64,000 nucleotides of DNA from the NCBI GenBank assembly GCA_021397835.1, contig JAJFZO010000537.1, positions 186,001 through 250,000 of the forward strand. Direction: 5' to 3'. Of this stretch, positions 36,791 through 48,290 are shown in pieces (position 1 is the first letter of the stretch; the number at the start of each line of letters is the position of its first letter). A program made the position numbers and the translations under genes. Source of the stretch: Moringa oleifera. Lineage: Eukaryota > Streptophyta > Magnoliopsida > Brassicales > Moringaceae. A model generated the notes under the pieces. That model made no database searches and had not been told where the DNA came from. It worked only from the letters and a program-made list of their open reading frames with translations.

Positions 36791-36954
36791 GTTAATTGTT
36801 GTTGAGTGAAACACACAGAAACAATTAGGTTTTCCCCAAGATAACGTTATTTACAACACTATAGTTTTGCTGCAGACAACTGAAAAAGAGAGATGAGAAT
36901 TGAAGAAAAGCAAGTGAAGAAAGCAAAGAGGCGAATGTTCCCAAACGTTGGGGG

Positions 36955-37019
36955 CAAAATTAGGTATCTTAAACCTTTGTCCAATTTTTGATTCTCAAAA
37001 AATGAATAAAGAGGGCAAT
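36955..37019 (+). other. Gypsy 3' UTR end and polypurine tract before the left LTR
   Basis: CAAAATTAGGT through AATGAATAAAGAGGGCAA aligns with 48150-48217, the sequence just before the right LTR. The purine run AAAGAGGG is the likely plus-strand primer. Confidence 0.6.
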
Positions 37020-39340
37020 TATAGACACTTATTTTGTAGCACATGTGCAGCAATGTGCAACAAGTACAACAAGGCTACAACTATTCTAGTTATATTATGC
37101 AGTACATGCAGCAATGCTGCAGCATTTTATAGTACTATAGCTGCATTTGCAGCATATGCTATAATACTACAGCTACATTTTGCAGCATATGTTGCAATGT
37201 TGCAAATTTTGCAAAGACATTGTAATATTGTTGCATTAAATCGAGGCTTGGCGAGGGTTTGTAAATACCCACTTTGGCTAAGAGCTTAGGAGGGATTTAG
37301 AGAGAGAGTGTGTTGAGGAGAGAATATTAAGAAATTTGAGAATTTAGAGAATATTTAAGAGGCAGTTATAAATGAGGGAAATAATAGTGTAAAAAAGAGT
37401 CGGAGAGATTTTCTTTGGTAAAGAGAGATTTGGAGGAGAAATTTCTAAATATCACTTCCTCTTGAAGAACAAGGTAACATTTTGTGATTTTATCATTATT
37501 TTTTTCTTTTACTTTTGTTTTTTATGAATATTTTTTTCATTTATTTACTTAATTATTATTATATATGTATATATATTTTTATTTTTTTACACATATATTT
37601 CTTTTTACTTATCTTTATGTTATTTTCATTTGCGTTTTTATTTACCTTATATATTGGTGTTTTTGTATTCTTTTAGCTACGAACACACATAATTTTTTTC
37701 TATACTTTCATGTTGAATACATGAAAAGTTATGTAAAAAATAAATAGTATGTAAAAGTAATGACCCAAAAATATAACGTAATAGGAAATGGATGGGATGT
37801 AATATATAAACTAAAAAAAAAAAAGTGGTCAGTGGAGTGGTATATGCTTTTATGTTGAATACATAAAATTTGCTTGAAAAAAATTAAAAAGAGAAAAAAA
37901 ATAAGAGAAAGGTAGGTAATTTTAAGATATTAAGTTTGTTTTAAAATAGTAAATTTAAATTATTCATAATATAAATTATTAGGTAGATTTAGTTTTATTT
38001 TAGTTTTTCATTCAATTTTAACTATGTTTTCAAAAAAGATGAAATCATTTTGATGTTTAAAAAAATTTTAAAATAAAAATATTTTAAATTCTTGAATAAA
38101 AGCATATAACTATTTAAGAGAATTTTTTTAAAATATTATTTTAAAAAATAATAATATATGTTTTAAGCTTTTGAGAAGTATGAAAAAATCTCAAGAGAGA
38201 TTTTCATATTTTTTAATGTAAGAATTATTTTCGTTAAAAATAAATAAAAATATATATTTCAAGTTTTTAAGGAATATAAAAAAATATGAAAAGAGATTTT
38301 TATATTCTCTAATAACAACAAATATTATTCTAAAATATAAGTGTTTCAAATTTTGAGAAGTATGAAAAATCTCAAAAGAGAAGTTTTTATATTCTTTAAT
38401 ATAAAATTAATTTATTTTTTAAAATATTTATTTGATATTTTAAAAAAATATAAAAAACTCAAAAAAAAAAATTTCATACTCTCTAATATAAAATTTATTT
38501 AATATTTTTCTGAGAGATGTGAAAATATTTCAAGAGAGGATTTTCATATTTTCTAATATTAAAAAATAAAAATATATTAAAAAAATTTAAGAGAAAAATA
38601 TTTTTATTCTCTAAAATATTTTGTCTATATGACCTTCAATTCGTTTTATTTTCAATTAATGAAATTATAAAAGTTGAATTTAAGTGTATATTTAAATATA
38701 AAATATAAATTATTTGCTTATGTTAGGGTCTTGAAACTACATAATATGACTATCAAAATGTCACTGAATTCACATGAATTACAATAAAAAATATTTTGAG
38801 GATTTGGGGGTTGAACAAGAGTGAGACTTTTATATTCTCCATCATAAAAAAATATTTTAAAATTACAGGTTAAGTAAGAACGAAACTTCTACATCTTGTC
38901 TCATAAAATGATTTCAAAAATTAAAGGTAAAACAAGAGTTAAACTTTTATTTCTCTCAAAATATTAAAATTTTACTTGTTTTCATATCATGTATATTTTT
39001 TCAGACATTTTTGGGAATCAATTTTAAAAATCAAATGAATTTCAAAACCAAAAAATAATCATGATTAATTGGTACCAAATTTTTTGGTGTGGTGGGGATG
39101 CTAATCCTTCCCTATTCGTAATCCACTCCCGAATCCATATTTTTAATTTCGAAAGACCAATGTTGTTTTATTTTTTTTAAATAAATTTTGGTATCTAATC
39201 ACATCATAAAAAAGATTGATGGCGACTTTTTTTATTTTTATTTTTTAAAATCTTTTCGAAAGAAAATCACTTAGAATACATTTTTTTTTTATAAATTGCT
39301 TCAAGAATTCAATCCGATCAAAAATTAGTTGTGAAAATAA
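37020..39340 (+). repeat. Gypsy (Tat-type) left LTR and leader
   Basis: Starts TATAGACAC (a TG-to-TA variant of the usual TGTAGACACCC start) and runs to about 39220, with leader to 39340. It contains a stretch rich in GCAGCAT/ATGCTGCA motifs (37040-37220), the hairpin-bearing tandem repeat 38160-38620, a second repeat of about 75 bp times three (38800-38960) and the segment shared with 1-330. The exact 3' end is uncertain. Confidence 0.55.
38160..38620 (+). repeat. Tandem repeat of about 80-90 bp with a hairpin in each unit
   Basis: Five to six units beginning near 38172, 38261, 38352, 38437, 38508 and 38580. Each keeps GAGAAGTATGAAAAATCTCA followed by GAGATTTTCATA, so the unit core is an inverted repeat. 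Confidence 0.7.
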
Positions 39341-40189
39341 CTCTTATGTTTATTTTCACAACATAAGGGTTTACCTTAGTCGTAAACTCGATTGTGATAG
39401 CTAATGACTCCATTAGGGACCTGAGTAAAAATCTTAAGGAGTCAAGTCAAGGAAGAGTTGCTTTATTTTCTTATAACATTCTTGTAAAGTTTCTTATATT
39501 ATCATATATTTGATGGTTGTTTACTACTTTGATATCTGCTTAGATACAAAAAAAAAAGAAAAAAAATTCACACACTTTACCATGCATGATATGAGCTCTA
39601 ATACTGAAGCTCTGCATTTAGGGAGTGATAAGTGTAGCCACGCTATCATGACGATATTTCTCCCTTTACACGGCCAGGTGAAATATCTCACTCATATTTG
39701 AACTTGGATTGCCTCTTTGCTTCGAGAATGAATTCGAAGTGATGATAGGCATTTCAATGTGCCTCATTAGTCTAATAAAAAGCACTCTAGTAACCTTTAG
39801 AGACTAGTCCCACCTTGCATTGCCTAAATGTAGACAATTTAAGTTAGAGTTATGGTTAGGATTAAAACCCCTGAACCATATATGACATGAACTAAGTCTT
39901 ACCTTTATTTGTATTTGCTGTATCATTCACTGAGGTTAAACTAGCCATAAGGACAAGTGGGTTAGCCAAACTAAATGGTTTATAGGGAATGATAGGAAAT
40001 GATGATAAGGGATAGTTTGATAATGATTTTGGTTATATTGGGTAGTTCCTAAGGATTGTAGTGGAAGAATCTCTAATCAAAGTAGCTATTTACTTTTGAA
40101 ATATATCACACTAATACTTCAACTTCAAATATTTTGACCTTTTACCCAGCCTAAAATAATACACCATATTAGTTGGAATTGTGCCTCTA

Positions 40190-42960
40190 AAACCCTTCAA
40201 ACTCTACATGGGAAGAAGAAACCTGTACTGATAGATAAGTAGTTGGCTGTTCTATTAGGGGTGTTGAGAGCCAAAATCAAAAAATTCACCAGACATGAAA
40301 GAGGAATCAACTTTGTAAACCAAGAATTTTTGCTAAGATTCATCAAGGAACATCCAGCCAAGGATTCAAGAAAGAGAGGGATCAAGCCTTAGCTATTTAT
40401 GAACTCTTGATCTTTCTAAAGACATATGGATAAATTAAAGTAACTATTATGGACTTTCTCATTGCTTTTTTCCATGGAATTAACCTAACTCTAGTAATTT
40501 TAGTAGAAACCCCAACGTCACTTAGACATTGCAAAAGAACTGGCAAAGGATACTTACTAGGAAGAGCTCCATTGCTATACACGTGATTGAAAAGTCACCT
40601 CCGAGAAACAGGTTGGAATTCTTATGGATTTTCATCACCCATCAAAAATCTCTATTGGGAAAAAAGATCAAAGCTAAGGACAATCTACGAATGGACAGGG
40701 TGATTGTTTATCCTAATAAAGGAATAAATTTAGTAGATGTTACCTTGGTTATCTTATATTTAAGATAGAGAATTTTCAAAGCATTCCTTTACTTAGCCTA
40801 TAAGGAGATACATTACACAACCCTAGTAGTAATGAAGCAACTAAGAGCCAAGCAGTTCGTGTGCACCTTGCAGGAATTAGTAGAATGAAGGTTCAACTAT
40901 ATTGACTAACTAACTTTAGTAAAAACACAAAAATAATTTGCCTAGTATGGTAAGGTTCACTTCCATAACTCAACGTAAATGGGTAAACAATACCATTTTA
41001 AAGTATAGAATATGGAAAAGTTGTTGGATTCAAAATATAATCTTATCACCATCACTACCTTTTGTCCAAACTTCCATGATAGTCAATTCTTAAACTACCA
41101 AGGTAGAAAGATTTTTTTTTTTTTTTAAAAAAAAAGTTTGGAAAATAAAGTGAAGTAAATGGCAACAAGAAATGGAAGCTTTATAATACAAAGTGCGAAC
41201 ATAGGAAGAAATCTTTAAGAAGATAAGAAGAGAGAATTGGGTTATAGAAATAGAGATCGAGGATCTAAGAAAACTCTATAAAGGACAAATAAAGTAATAT
41301 GTTGACAAAACATTGGTCTTCACAGAGAACTCAAAAGGAAAGTTAACATAATACAAGAGATGGAGGAGAAAAATAAAAAGCTACAAAGAGTTATCATCAA
41401 TAGTGAACAGAATATAAAAAAAGAATTAATGAAATTGCATAATACCAATAATAAAAGGAAAAAGAATATACTTGCAAGCTTAATTGCATCATAAAATTGT
41501 TAGATGATGACCATTCTAAAGTAAAGTTAGAGCAAATAGCCATCAGTGTAGAAGTATAGGAAGAATGAGCTAAAAAAAAAATCTATTGATGCTCATTGTA
41601 AGATCAAGAAAAAAACTCTAGAATAGAATAAGACTATGACACTTTGAAAGCTTAAGTAGATCAAGCAATACAAATGGATAAGGAAATGCATGCAAAAATT
41701 AGAGCTTATTGAGCTGCATTGAAGCAACCATATCAAGAAGGGATTAGGACATGTCTAAATAGAATCCTCTATATGTACCAAAAGGCCTTTGATATGTTCA
41801 ACTATGGATTGAATGTAAGATACCTCTTGTCTTTTAGAAATCAATAAAGGTTATTCTTTTTTAGTAGAAGCTGAATTTTCAACAAATCAATTTTTTATTC
41901 ATGCATTTATGCGTGAAGCATATCATGGATCACTAAAGAAATGAAAATGAGGTAGAAATATGAATCCAAAAAAGTCAACGCAAGGAAGGCCAAGCAAATG
42001 CTGATCATCCAAGAATATAACATTTGGTCAAAAACATTATTGAAATAGAAAATCAAAACGCTCATTTTGAAAAGATAGAGAAGGCTCAAGATGAATTGTA
42101 AGCCAAGTTAGCCCGAGCCTTTCATCTTCTACCTAGTAAGGTCTAATGCTATGGGAATTTCAAGAATGGTGACTGAGCATATAATAAAACACTATAGAGT
42201 ATAACGTAGTGACAATGATGTGGGTGGAAAAGCTACTGAGCCCATACATATCCTTAAAGCAAAATACCCATTGGAGACAAAATGAACTGTGAAGCTATTC
42301 ATGCAAATTATTACCTACTTTCTAAAGTAAGTACATGGCAGAACAAATTAAAGAATTCTTGAAGTCTAGAGAATTTATCTGAATAGATGTTGAAGATATG
42401 AGCTTAGTGTCGAGGCTGATCATACTGCTTAATTTCAAAATCCTAGAATTCGATCGGCTCGATGGAACCAAGTGCCCATAGGCACACTCAAGATTTTTAT
42501 CTTCATAAGTTGCACGAACATGAAAATAATGAAAAAAATTATTGATATACTATTTCAAAACAGCCTAAAGGATGATGCTTTATACTAGTACCATGCTTTA
42601 GAGCTAGTAAAAATCTAGACTTATAGGGAGTTAGTTATTGTGTTCATAACTCATTATCAACATGTGGCAGAATTAGCTCCTATTATGGTTACCCTATAAA
42701 ACATGAACAAAACTTCCATTAGTAATTTGAAAGAATATGCTAAAAGGTGGAGCGAAGCAGAAGCGAAGGTGTAGTTGTGACTTACATATAAAGAGCTGTG
42801 TAAGAATTTCATCAACACATATAAAGATTCTTTTAAGGAGTAGTTAGCTTACTAGTTTGAAGAATTGGAAGGTCATTATAATGGGTAAGAAATAAAAATC
42901 ATCATAAGTTATTCTAAAGTTGTATTGTGATACTTAAAAGATGATTGAGATTGATTTGAA
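40190..42960 (+). pseudogene. Gypsy gag region remnant
   Basis: About 40388-40590 reads AIYELLIFLKTYG, then VILVETPTSLRHCKRTGKGY and LLGRAPLLYT, matching the conserved part of the DUF7745 domain found at the front of Tat-type gag proteins. The A-rich 41200-41900 encodes a Lys/Glu-rich, probably coiled-coil, segment. 42410-42900 matches the gag core (ILLNFKILEFDRLDG, NMNKTSISNLKEYAKRWSEA, YKELCKNFINTYKDSF). Many stops. Gag would form the particle shell. Confidence 0.65.
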
Positions 42961-43159
42961 AATGAAAAGAAAGTTTACATGAACATAAAATTTTTTGATT
43001 CAAAAAAAGACCATCCTTTTCTTCATTCTTTGTGTGTTTACCATTGTTATGCAAATCCTAAATTTTTATACCTTAAAATTAAGAGAGGATTGGATTCTCT
43101 TATTTACAAATTTTGATAGGGAAGGCCTTAAATTTTATCTACCTTGAGAATAAAAATTC

Positions 43160-44640
43160 TAAAGTTGTTTTAATTTTAAAGGTAAAAAAGAACAAAATGA
43201 ATTGCCTTTAAAGATCCGTAAGTAAATTAAACAATAAGAAAAGAAAATAGTACCTCTCAAAGAAGAAATTATAACAGTAAATATAAGGACCAAAGAAGAG
43301 AAAAAAGAAATAAAGATTAAAGCCACTTTGACCTTTAAGACAAGACAAAAGTTGATAGATTTATTCAAGAAATTTTTGGATGTATTTGCATAATTGTATA
43401 AAGATATGTTGGGGTTAGCTCGAAATATAGTGAAGCATAAATTACCTTTGAAATTAGGTTTCCATTCGATGAAACAAAAACTTAGAAGAATGATATTGAA
43501 TGTGATACTGAAAATCAAAGAAAAAGCATAAAAATTATGGGATGTCAGTTTCATAGTAGTTGCTAAATATCCAAGAGGGGTTGTTTATGTTGTTACAATG
43601 TCGTAAAAAGATGACTATATATAGATGTGTATTGACATCAAGATTTGAACAAAGCAAGTCCCAAGGATAATTTTCCCCTACCGCTATATATTGATATGCT
43701 AATGGATAACACAACTAAGTTTTTCTTAGTTTCATTCATGGATAGGTATTTGGGATATAATCAGATTTTGATGGATAAAGAAGATATGGAAACAACTACA
43801 ATCATAATAATGTGGGAAATATTTCGCTCTAGAGTTATACCATTCAAATTAAAAAGTGATGAAGCTAATTATGAAAGAGTAGTAGTCACACTCTTCCATG
43901 ACCTGATGTACAAGTCGATTAAAGTTTATGTTGATGATATGATGACTAAATCCAAAAGGAAGAAAGTCGTGTCAAAAATTTGAAAAGGCTTTTCGAAAGA
44001 CTAAGATAGTACAAATTAAGGTTGAACTAGAATAAATGCATGTTTAGGGTTAAATCAAGAAAATTACTTAGGTTCATCGATAGTGAAAAAGGAATCTAGG
44101 TAAACCATGACAAAGTAGTAACTATACAATATTTACTTCCTTCAAAGACTATCAAAAAAGTTAAAGGGTTTGTAGGGCATTTAAATACATATCAAGGTTT
44201 ATTTCATAATTGACCAATATATATGACCTAATATTCCAACTAGTGAGGAAAAATAACATGGGATAATAGAACGAGGATTATCAAAAAGAATTTGATAAGA
44301 TGAAAAATTATTTGAGAAATCCTCCTATCTTAATTCCATTAATATAGAAAAAGCCATTGCTGTAATATTTGACAAGATATGAAAGGTTGCTTTGCTATGT
44401 CCTAGCATAGCAAGACGAGATTGGAAAGAAAGAACACATTATACACTATCTCACTAATAAATTTATGGACTATAAATCCAAATACTGGTCAATAGAAAAG
44501 ATATGTTATGCGATGGCGTGGGTAACCCATAGACTATGTCAATACTTACTAACCATAAGACATATATCATCGTTAAGCTATATTCAATGAGGTATTTCTT
44601 TGAAAATCCTTCATTTTAAATCTGCTAGTAAGATGATAAA
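43160..44640 (+). pseudogene. Gypsy reverse transcriptase and RNase H remnant
   Basis: 43240-43560 matches the region before reverse transcriptase (LFKKFLDVFA, YKDMLGL, KQKLRRM, VVAKYPRGVV). 43645-43983 is an open 112-codon stretch with NKASPKDNFPLPLYIDML, SFMDRYLGYNQILMDKEDME and the catalytic IKVYVDDMMTKSK; the YVDD codons (43927-43938) are intact. 44340-44640 matches the RNase H domain (QDEIGKKEHIIHYLTNKFMD, EKICYAMAWVTHRLCQYLL). Frameshifts between the blocks. Antisense frame 43159-43554 is a shadow. Confidence 0.8.
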
Positions 44641-44699
44641 TGTTATTATTAGAGTATAACTTTGTGTATGCATTATGAAAAGCTATAAAAACCAATGCA

Positions 44700-46540
44700 A
44701 TGTCAGATTTCCTAATTGATAGAGCAAGTAAAGATTATCAGCAAGTCAGTTTTGAATTCTCAAATGAAGACTTGATCACAATTCTAAAAGTATAGAATAT
44801 AGAAGAAAGTAATTCTTAGTGATTATCCTTTAATGGACCCTCTAATATACTAGGGTATGGCATCGAGGCTATATTAAATTCTTTGGATGGGTAATACTAT
44901 CTTTTTACTGCTCGATTGGATTTTTATGCCATAAATAATAAAGCAAAATATAAGGCTTAAATTATGGTTAAAAGCAGGCATTGACAAAGAGATTATGAGT
45001 CTTAAAGTGTAACGGGATTCCGCGCTAGTGATTTATCAACTAAAAAAAGGATATGACACAAAATTTAGAATTGATGAAATATTATGCTATAATAAAAGAA
45101 CTAATCAAGAATTTTGAAGAAATCAATTTCTAATAATCTCCCTATAGAAGAAAATCAAATGATAGATGTTTTAGCTATATTACCATCATTGTTTCAAGTA
45201 AACAATCTAGAACATGAAATGCCAATAAACATGAGAATCAAGGAATCACTAACTTATTGTGCCACAGTTGAAAAATCCAAAGTGGAAAATCTTAGTACTT
45301 CAATATTATGAATTTTGTTAAGGAATAATGTCATCTTGAAGGGGCAAATGATAATAAAAGAGGACTCTAAGAAAATTGGTTGTAAACTTCATAGTAGGTA
45401 GAAACGTCTTATATAAGAAGGGTTTCGATCAATCACTATTAAGATGTATCGATAAAGCCAAAGCATAAAATATACTAAAAGAAATACATGCAAAAACATG
45501 TGAAACCCATACAAGTAACCCCGTAATGGCAAAACAAATAATGAGGGTATAGTATTTTTGCCTTACAATTAAAAGAAATTGCATACAGTATGTGCACAAA
45601 TGTCATAAATGCCAAATATATGGTGATAAGATTCACGTTCCACTATTGTCTCTGCATATGATGAATTCATTGTGGCCATTCTTCATGTAGGGGTTTGATG
45701 TAATCAGATCAATCACTATAAAAATGCCGAATGGACACTGGTTTATATTAGTTTTCATAGAATACTTCAGAAAATGGGTAGAACTCGGATCCTTAGCTAA
45801 TGTAGCAAAGATGGTAGTGAAATGATTCCTACATAAAGAGATAATATATAGATATTGACCACTAGAGAGAATCGTTTTCGATAATGCACTGAATCTCAAT
45901 AATAAAACTCAATACAAAATAAAGCATCATAATTTTGCAAACCTACTGTCTAAAGAGGAATTCAACAATTGAAGCCACCAATAAGAATATTAAAAGAAAA
46001 AAATGACGATAGCATATAAGGATTGACAAGAAATGTCACGCTTAGTGTTACACGCCTATAAAATAATTTTTTGAACTTTTAATGAGACAATTATATATTT
46101 CACTAATATATAAAACAAAAGCACTATTATGAGTTGAAGTAGAAATCCCATCTTTAAGGGTCTTGATGGAAATCAAGTTAGAAAGGCATAATTGGTTAAG
46201 GCTAGGTATGAGTAGCTGAATCTCATTGAAAAAAGAAAGATTAAAAGCTCTTTGCCATGAACAATTATATGAAACGAGAATGGAAAGAGCATATAATAGA
46301 AAAGTATATATGAGATCATTCAAAGAAGAAGATCTTATCTTAAAAGGAGTTCCAAAAAACGTCTCGATCCCCAAGACAAGTGGGCACTAAATTGGGATGG
46401 TTCTTATGTAAGGAAGAAAGCCTTCTCTAGTGGAGTATTAATATTGCAAGAGATGGACGACTAGAAAATATTGAATTTAATTAACTCCAATGTTGTCAAG
46501 AAATATTACGCGTGAAGAAAAGAACGTGTTAGGAGGAAAA
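44700..46540 (+). pseudogene. Gypsy second RNase H, integrase and polyprotein tail
   Basis: 44800-45000 reads WLSFNGPSNILGYGIEAIL and FYAINNKAKYKA, the archaeal-type RNase H of Tat elements; it ends in NQMIDVLAILPSLFQVNN (45150-45210). Integrase follows: CHKCQIYGDKIHVPLLSLH (45597-45655), NGHWFILVFIEYFRKWVEL (45728-45785) and LNNKTQYKI (45895-45920); this includes the zinc-finger cysteines and part of the core. The tail at 46270-46530 has SFKEEDLILKGVP and, in other frames, WALNWDGSYVRKKAFSSGVL and NSNVVKKYYA, which normally end this polyprotein. Confidence 0.75.
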
Positions 46541-47290
46541 TTCTTAGTCATGGTAAAATATCCAATGATGACGGAGGGATGCCCAAAACAAATTCTTAAA
46601 AGCTTAAGGGGACATTAATAGATTTATTAAGGTGATCACCATTAAGAAAACTAAATCAAGTCAATGCTAAGTGAGAGATACTTACATGTGATTTTTTTTC
46701 TTTGATCTTGTAATCCTCAGAAAATCTATTATTGTAAACATAAAAAGCAAACCTTCAATAAAGACCTTTGCTAGAATTAATCAATTTTCTTTCTATAAAT
46801 GTGAATTAAATACTTTTTTTCATCAATCAAATGATTCTAAGATTATTTTGAAATAAATTCAAGGATGAACTTGAAATGATATCCCTAAAATACAAATCAA
46901 CTAAAATTAAGGAAAAAGAAATTTCCAAGAGGAAACACATTGTGAGGATTTAAGAACGGAAAGGGGAAATTCTTTAAAGGATTATCAGATTTAGTATTTT
47001 ATTTACTTCTAATATCTAAACTGACACAATGTCAAAAGAAAAAAAAAAGATTAAATTTAAATGGATTTGCATATTCGATCCTAAACCTAAATCCAAAGTT
47101 AATCTAAGATGGGAGTTGGAAAAAGGACCTAGAGGTTTCATTTAAAAAATGATTAATGGTTATTAATACATTAAAAAGAAATAAGAAATTAAGCATACAT
47201 CCCAAGCATCATATTACATAACATAAAGGCATTAATTCTTAAAAGAAGTAATTATAACCATTTCATTATATCCGCATTAATCCTCAGTGG
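46541..47290. other. Gypsy 3' UTR, proximal part
   Basis: Non-coding sequence after the polyprotein tail; no separate gene. Long 3' UTRs are normal in Tat elements. Confidence 0.5.
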
Positions 47291-47319
47291 ATTATCATAA
47301 AATCATATTCCATTTGGAT

Positions 47320-47530
47320 CTCTCACCGATGAGGATGAGCATATCAGTAGGACGTGAATTTTCACACCTCATCTTTCTTGTTTGTTAGTAAACAATGACA
47401 ATCACCATAGTGGTAAGGTATAAATTTCACATCTCATCAGCTACCTCTATTAATATGAATGAGAATTGCCACATTGATGAGGCATAAATTTCACATCACG
47501 TATATGTTCATTAATTATGAGAATGAGAAT
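47320..47530 (+). repeat. Tandem repeat, about 70-75 bp, in the gypsy 3' UTR
   Basis: Three units around GAATTTTCACACCTCATC, AAATTTCACATCTCATC and AAATTTCACATCACG, each after an ATCACCA/ATTGCCA block. Confidence 0.65.
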
Positions 47531-47574
47531 CACCACACCATGTCCATTAGTTTTATAGAGGATTTATTGAAATA

Positions 47575-48090
47575 ACTATGAATCACATCTTTGATAATCT
47601 CTCACGAATCACGATTCGTATAATTATTTGGGTTCGTGAAAATTCTTTCGAGAGTATTATGAAAATTCACAGTTTAAATTATTATTCGGCTTCGTAAAAA
47701 TTTGTTCAAAAAGACTTTTAATCACTTCTTCGACAAGCTTTTATTAATTCATGATTTACACTATTATTTGAATTTGTAAAGATCCCATCAAGAAAAATGT
47801 GAATCACTTCCTTATTGAGCCTTAGTAATACATAGTTTATACTAGCATTTGGGTTAATGGAAAGTTTAATCAAAGAGACTGTGAATCGCTTCTTTGATGA
47901 ACTTTTGAAAATCCTTCTTTTACATGATTATTTGATTTAGTGTAAGATTCATTAAGGATGAATCGGGAATTGTATCTTTCATTGAACTATCATGAATTAA
48001 AGTTCGTGCTATTATTTGGATCATTGTAAGTGATATTTATAGAGAAAGTGAATCAATCCGTTAATAAAACTTTGAGCATCCCCAATTTGT
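47575..48090 (+). repeat. Tandem repeat, about 80 bp, six or more units, in the gypsy 3' UTR
   Basis: Units begin near 47579, 47660, 47727, 47800, 47882, 47966 and 48049. They share GTGAATCACTTCTTTGATGA-like, TTTACACTATTATTTGG-like and AATTCATCAAAGAGA-like blocks. Confidence 0.7.
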
Positions 48091-48217
48091 ACTTATCAGT
48101 AAAAAAAAAAAAAAAAGAACACAAAAACCTTAGTAAGAATGACTAAAGTCAAAATTAGGTTTTTTTTATAATCTTTATCTTATTTTTTATATTCAAAAAT
48201 AGATGAAGAAGGATAAT

Positions 48218-48290
48218 TGTAGATACCCAGTTTTGCCAAAAGAAAAAAAAGATGTTGAAAGTGTATGTCAAATCCTTTAAAGGAAGTTAT
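48218..48290 (+). repeat. Start of the gypsy right LTR, rest not recognised
   Basis: TGTAGATACCCAGTTTTGCC at 48218 follows the polypurine tract GAAGAAGGATAA, as expected for a 3' LTR, but similarity to the left LTR fades after a few tens of bases. The LTR is truncated or replaced. Confidence 0.5.

Larger units (their letters stand above)
39341..48217 (+). mobile_element. Ty3/gypsy Tat-lineage retrotransposon, internal region, decayed
   Basis: Plus-strand order: DUF7745-like gag N-terminal region (about 40190-40780), coiled-coil region (41200-41900), retrotransposon gag domain (42410-42900), reverse transcriptase (43240-44060), RNase H (44340-44640), a second archaeal-type RNase H (44800-45310), integrase (45380-46050), C-terminal tail (46200-46530), then a long 3' UTR with tandem repeats and a polypurine tract. 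The second RNase H and the long repeat-rich 3' UTR are hallmarks of the Tat/Ogre lineage. Stops and frameshifts throughout; inactive. Confidence 0.8.

Noticed and set aside
36948..37289. 113-aa open frame rich in Ala, Ile and Cys
   Set aside because: It lies in the LTR and arises from repeated GCA/TGC-type motifs; no protein family likeness.
43159..43554. 131-aa minus-strand open frame
   Set aside because: Antisense of the gypsy pol region, which reads as reverse transcriptase on the plus strand.
47320..48090. CRISPR-like array
   Set aside because: Units are degenerate without spacers and sit in a plant retrotransposon 3' UTR.
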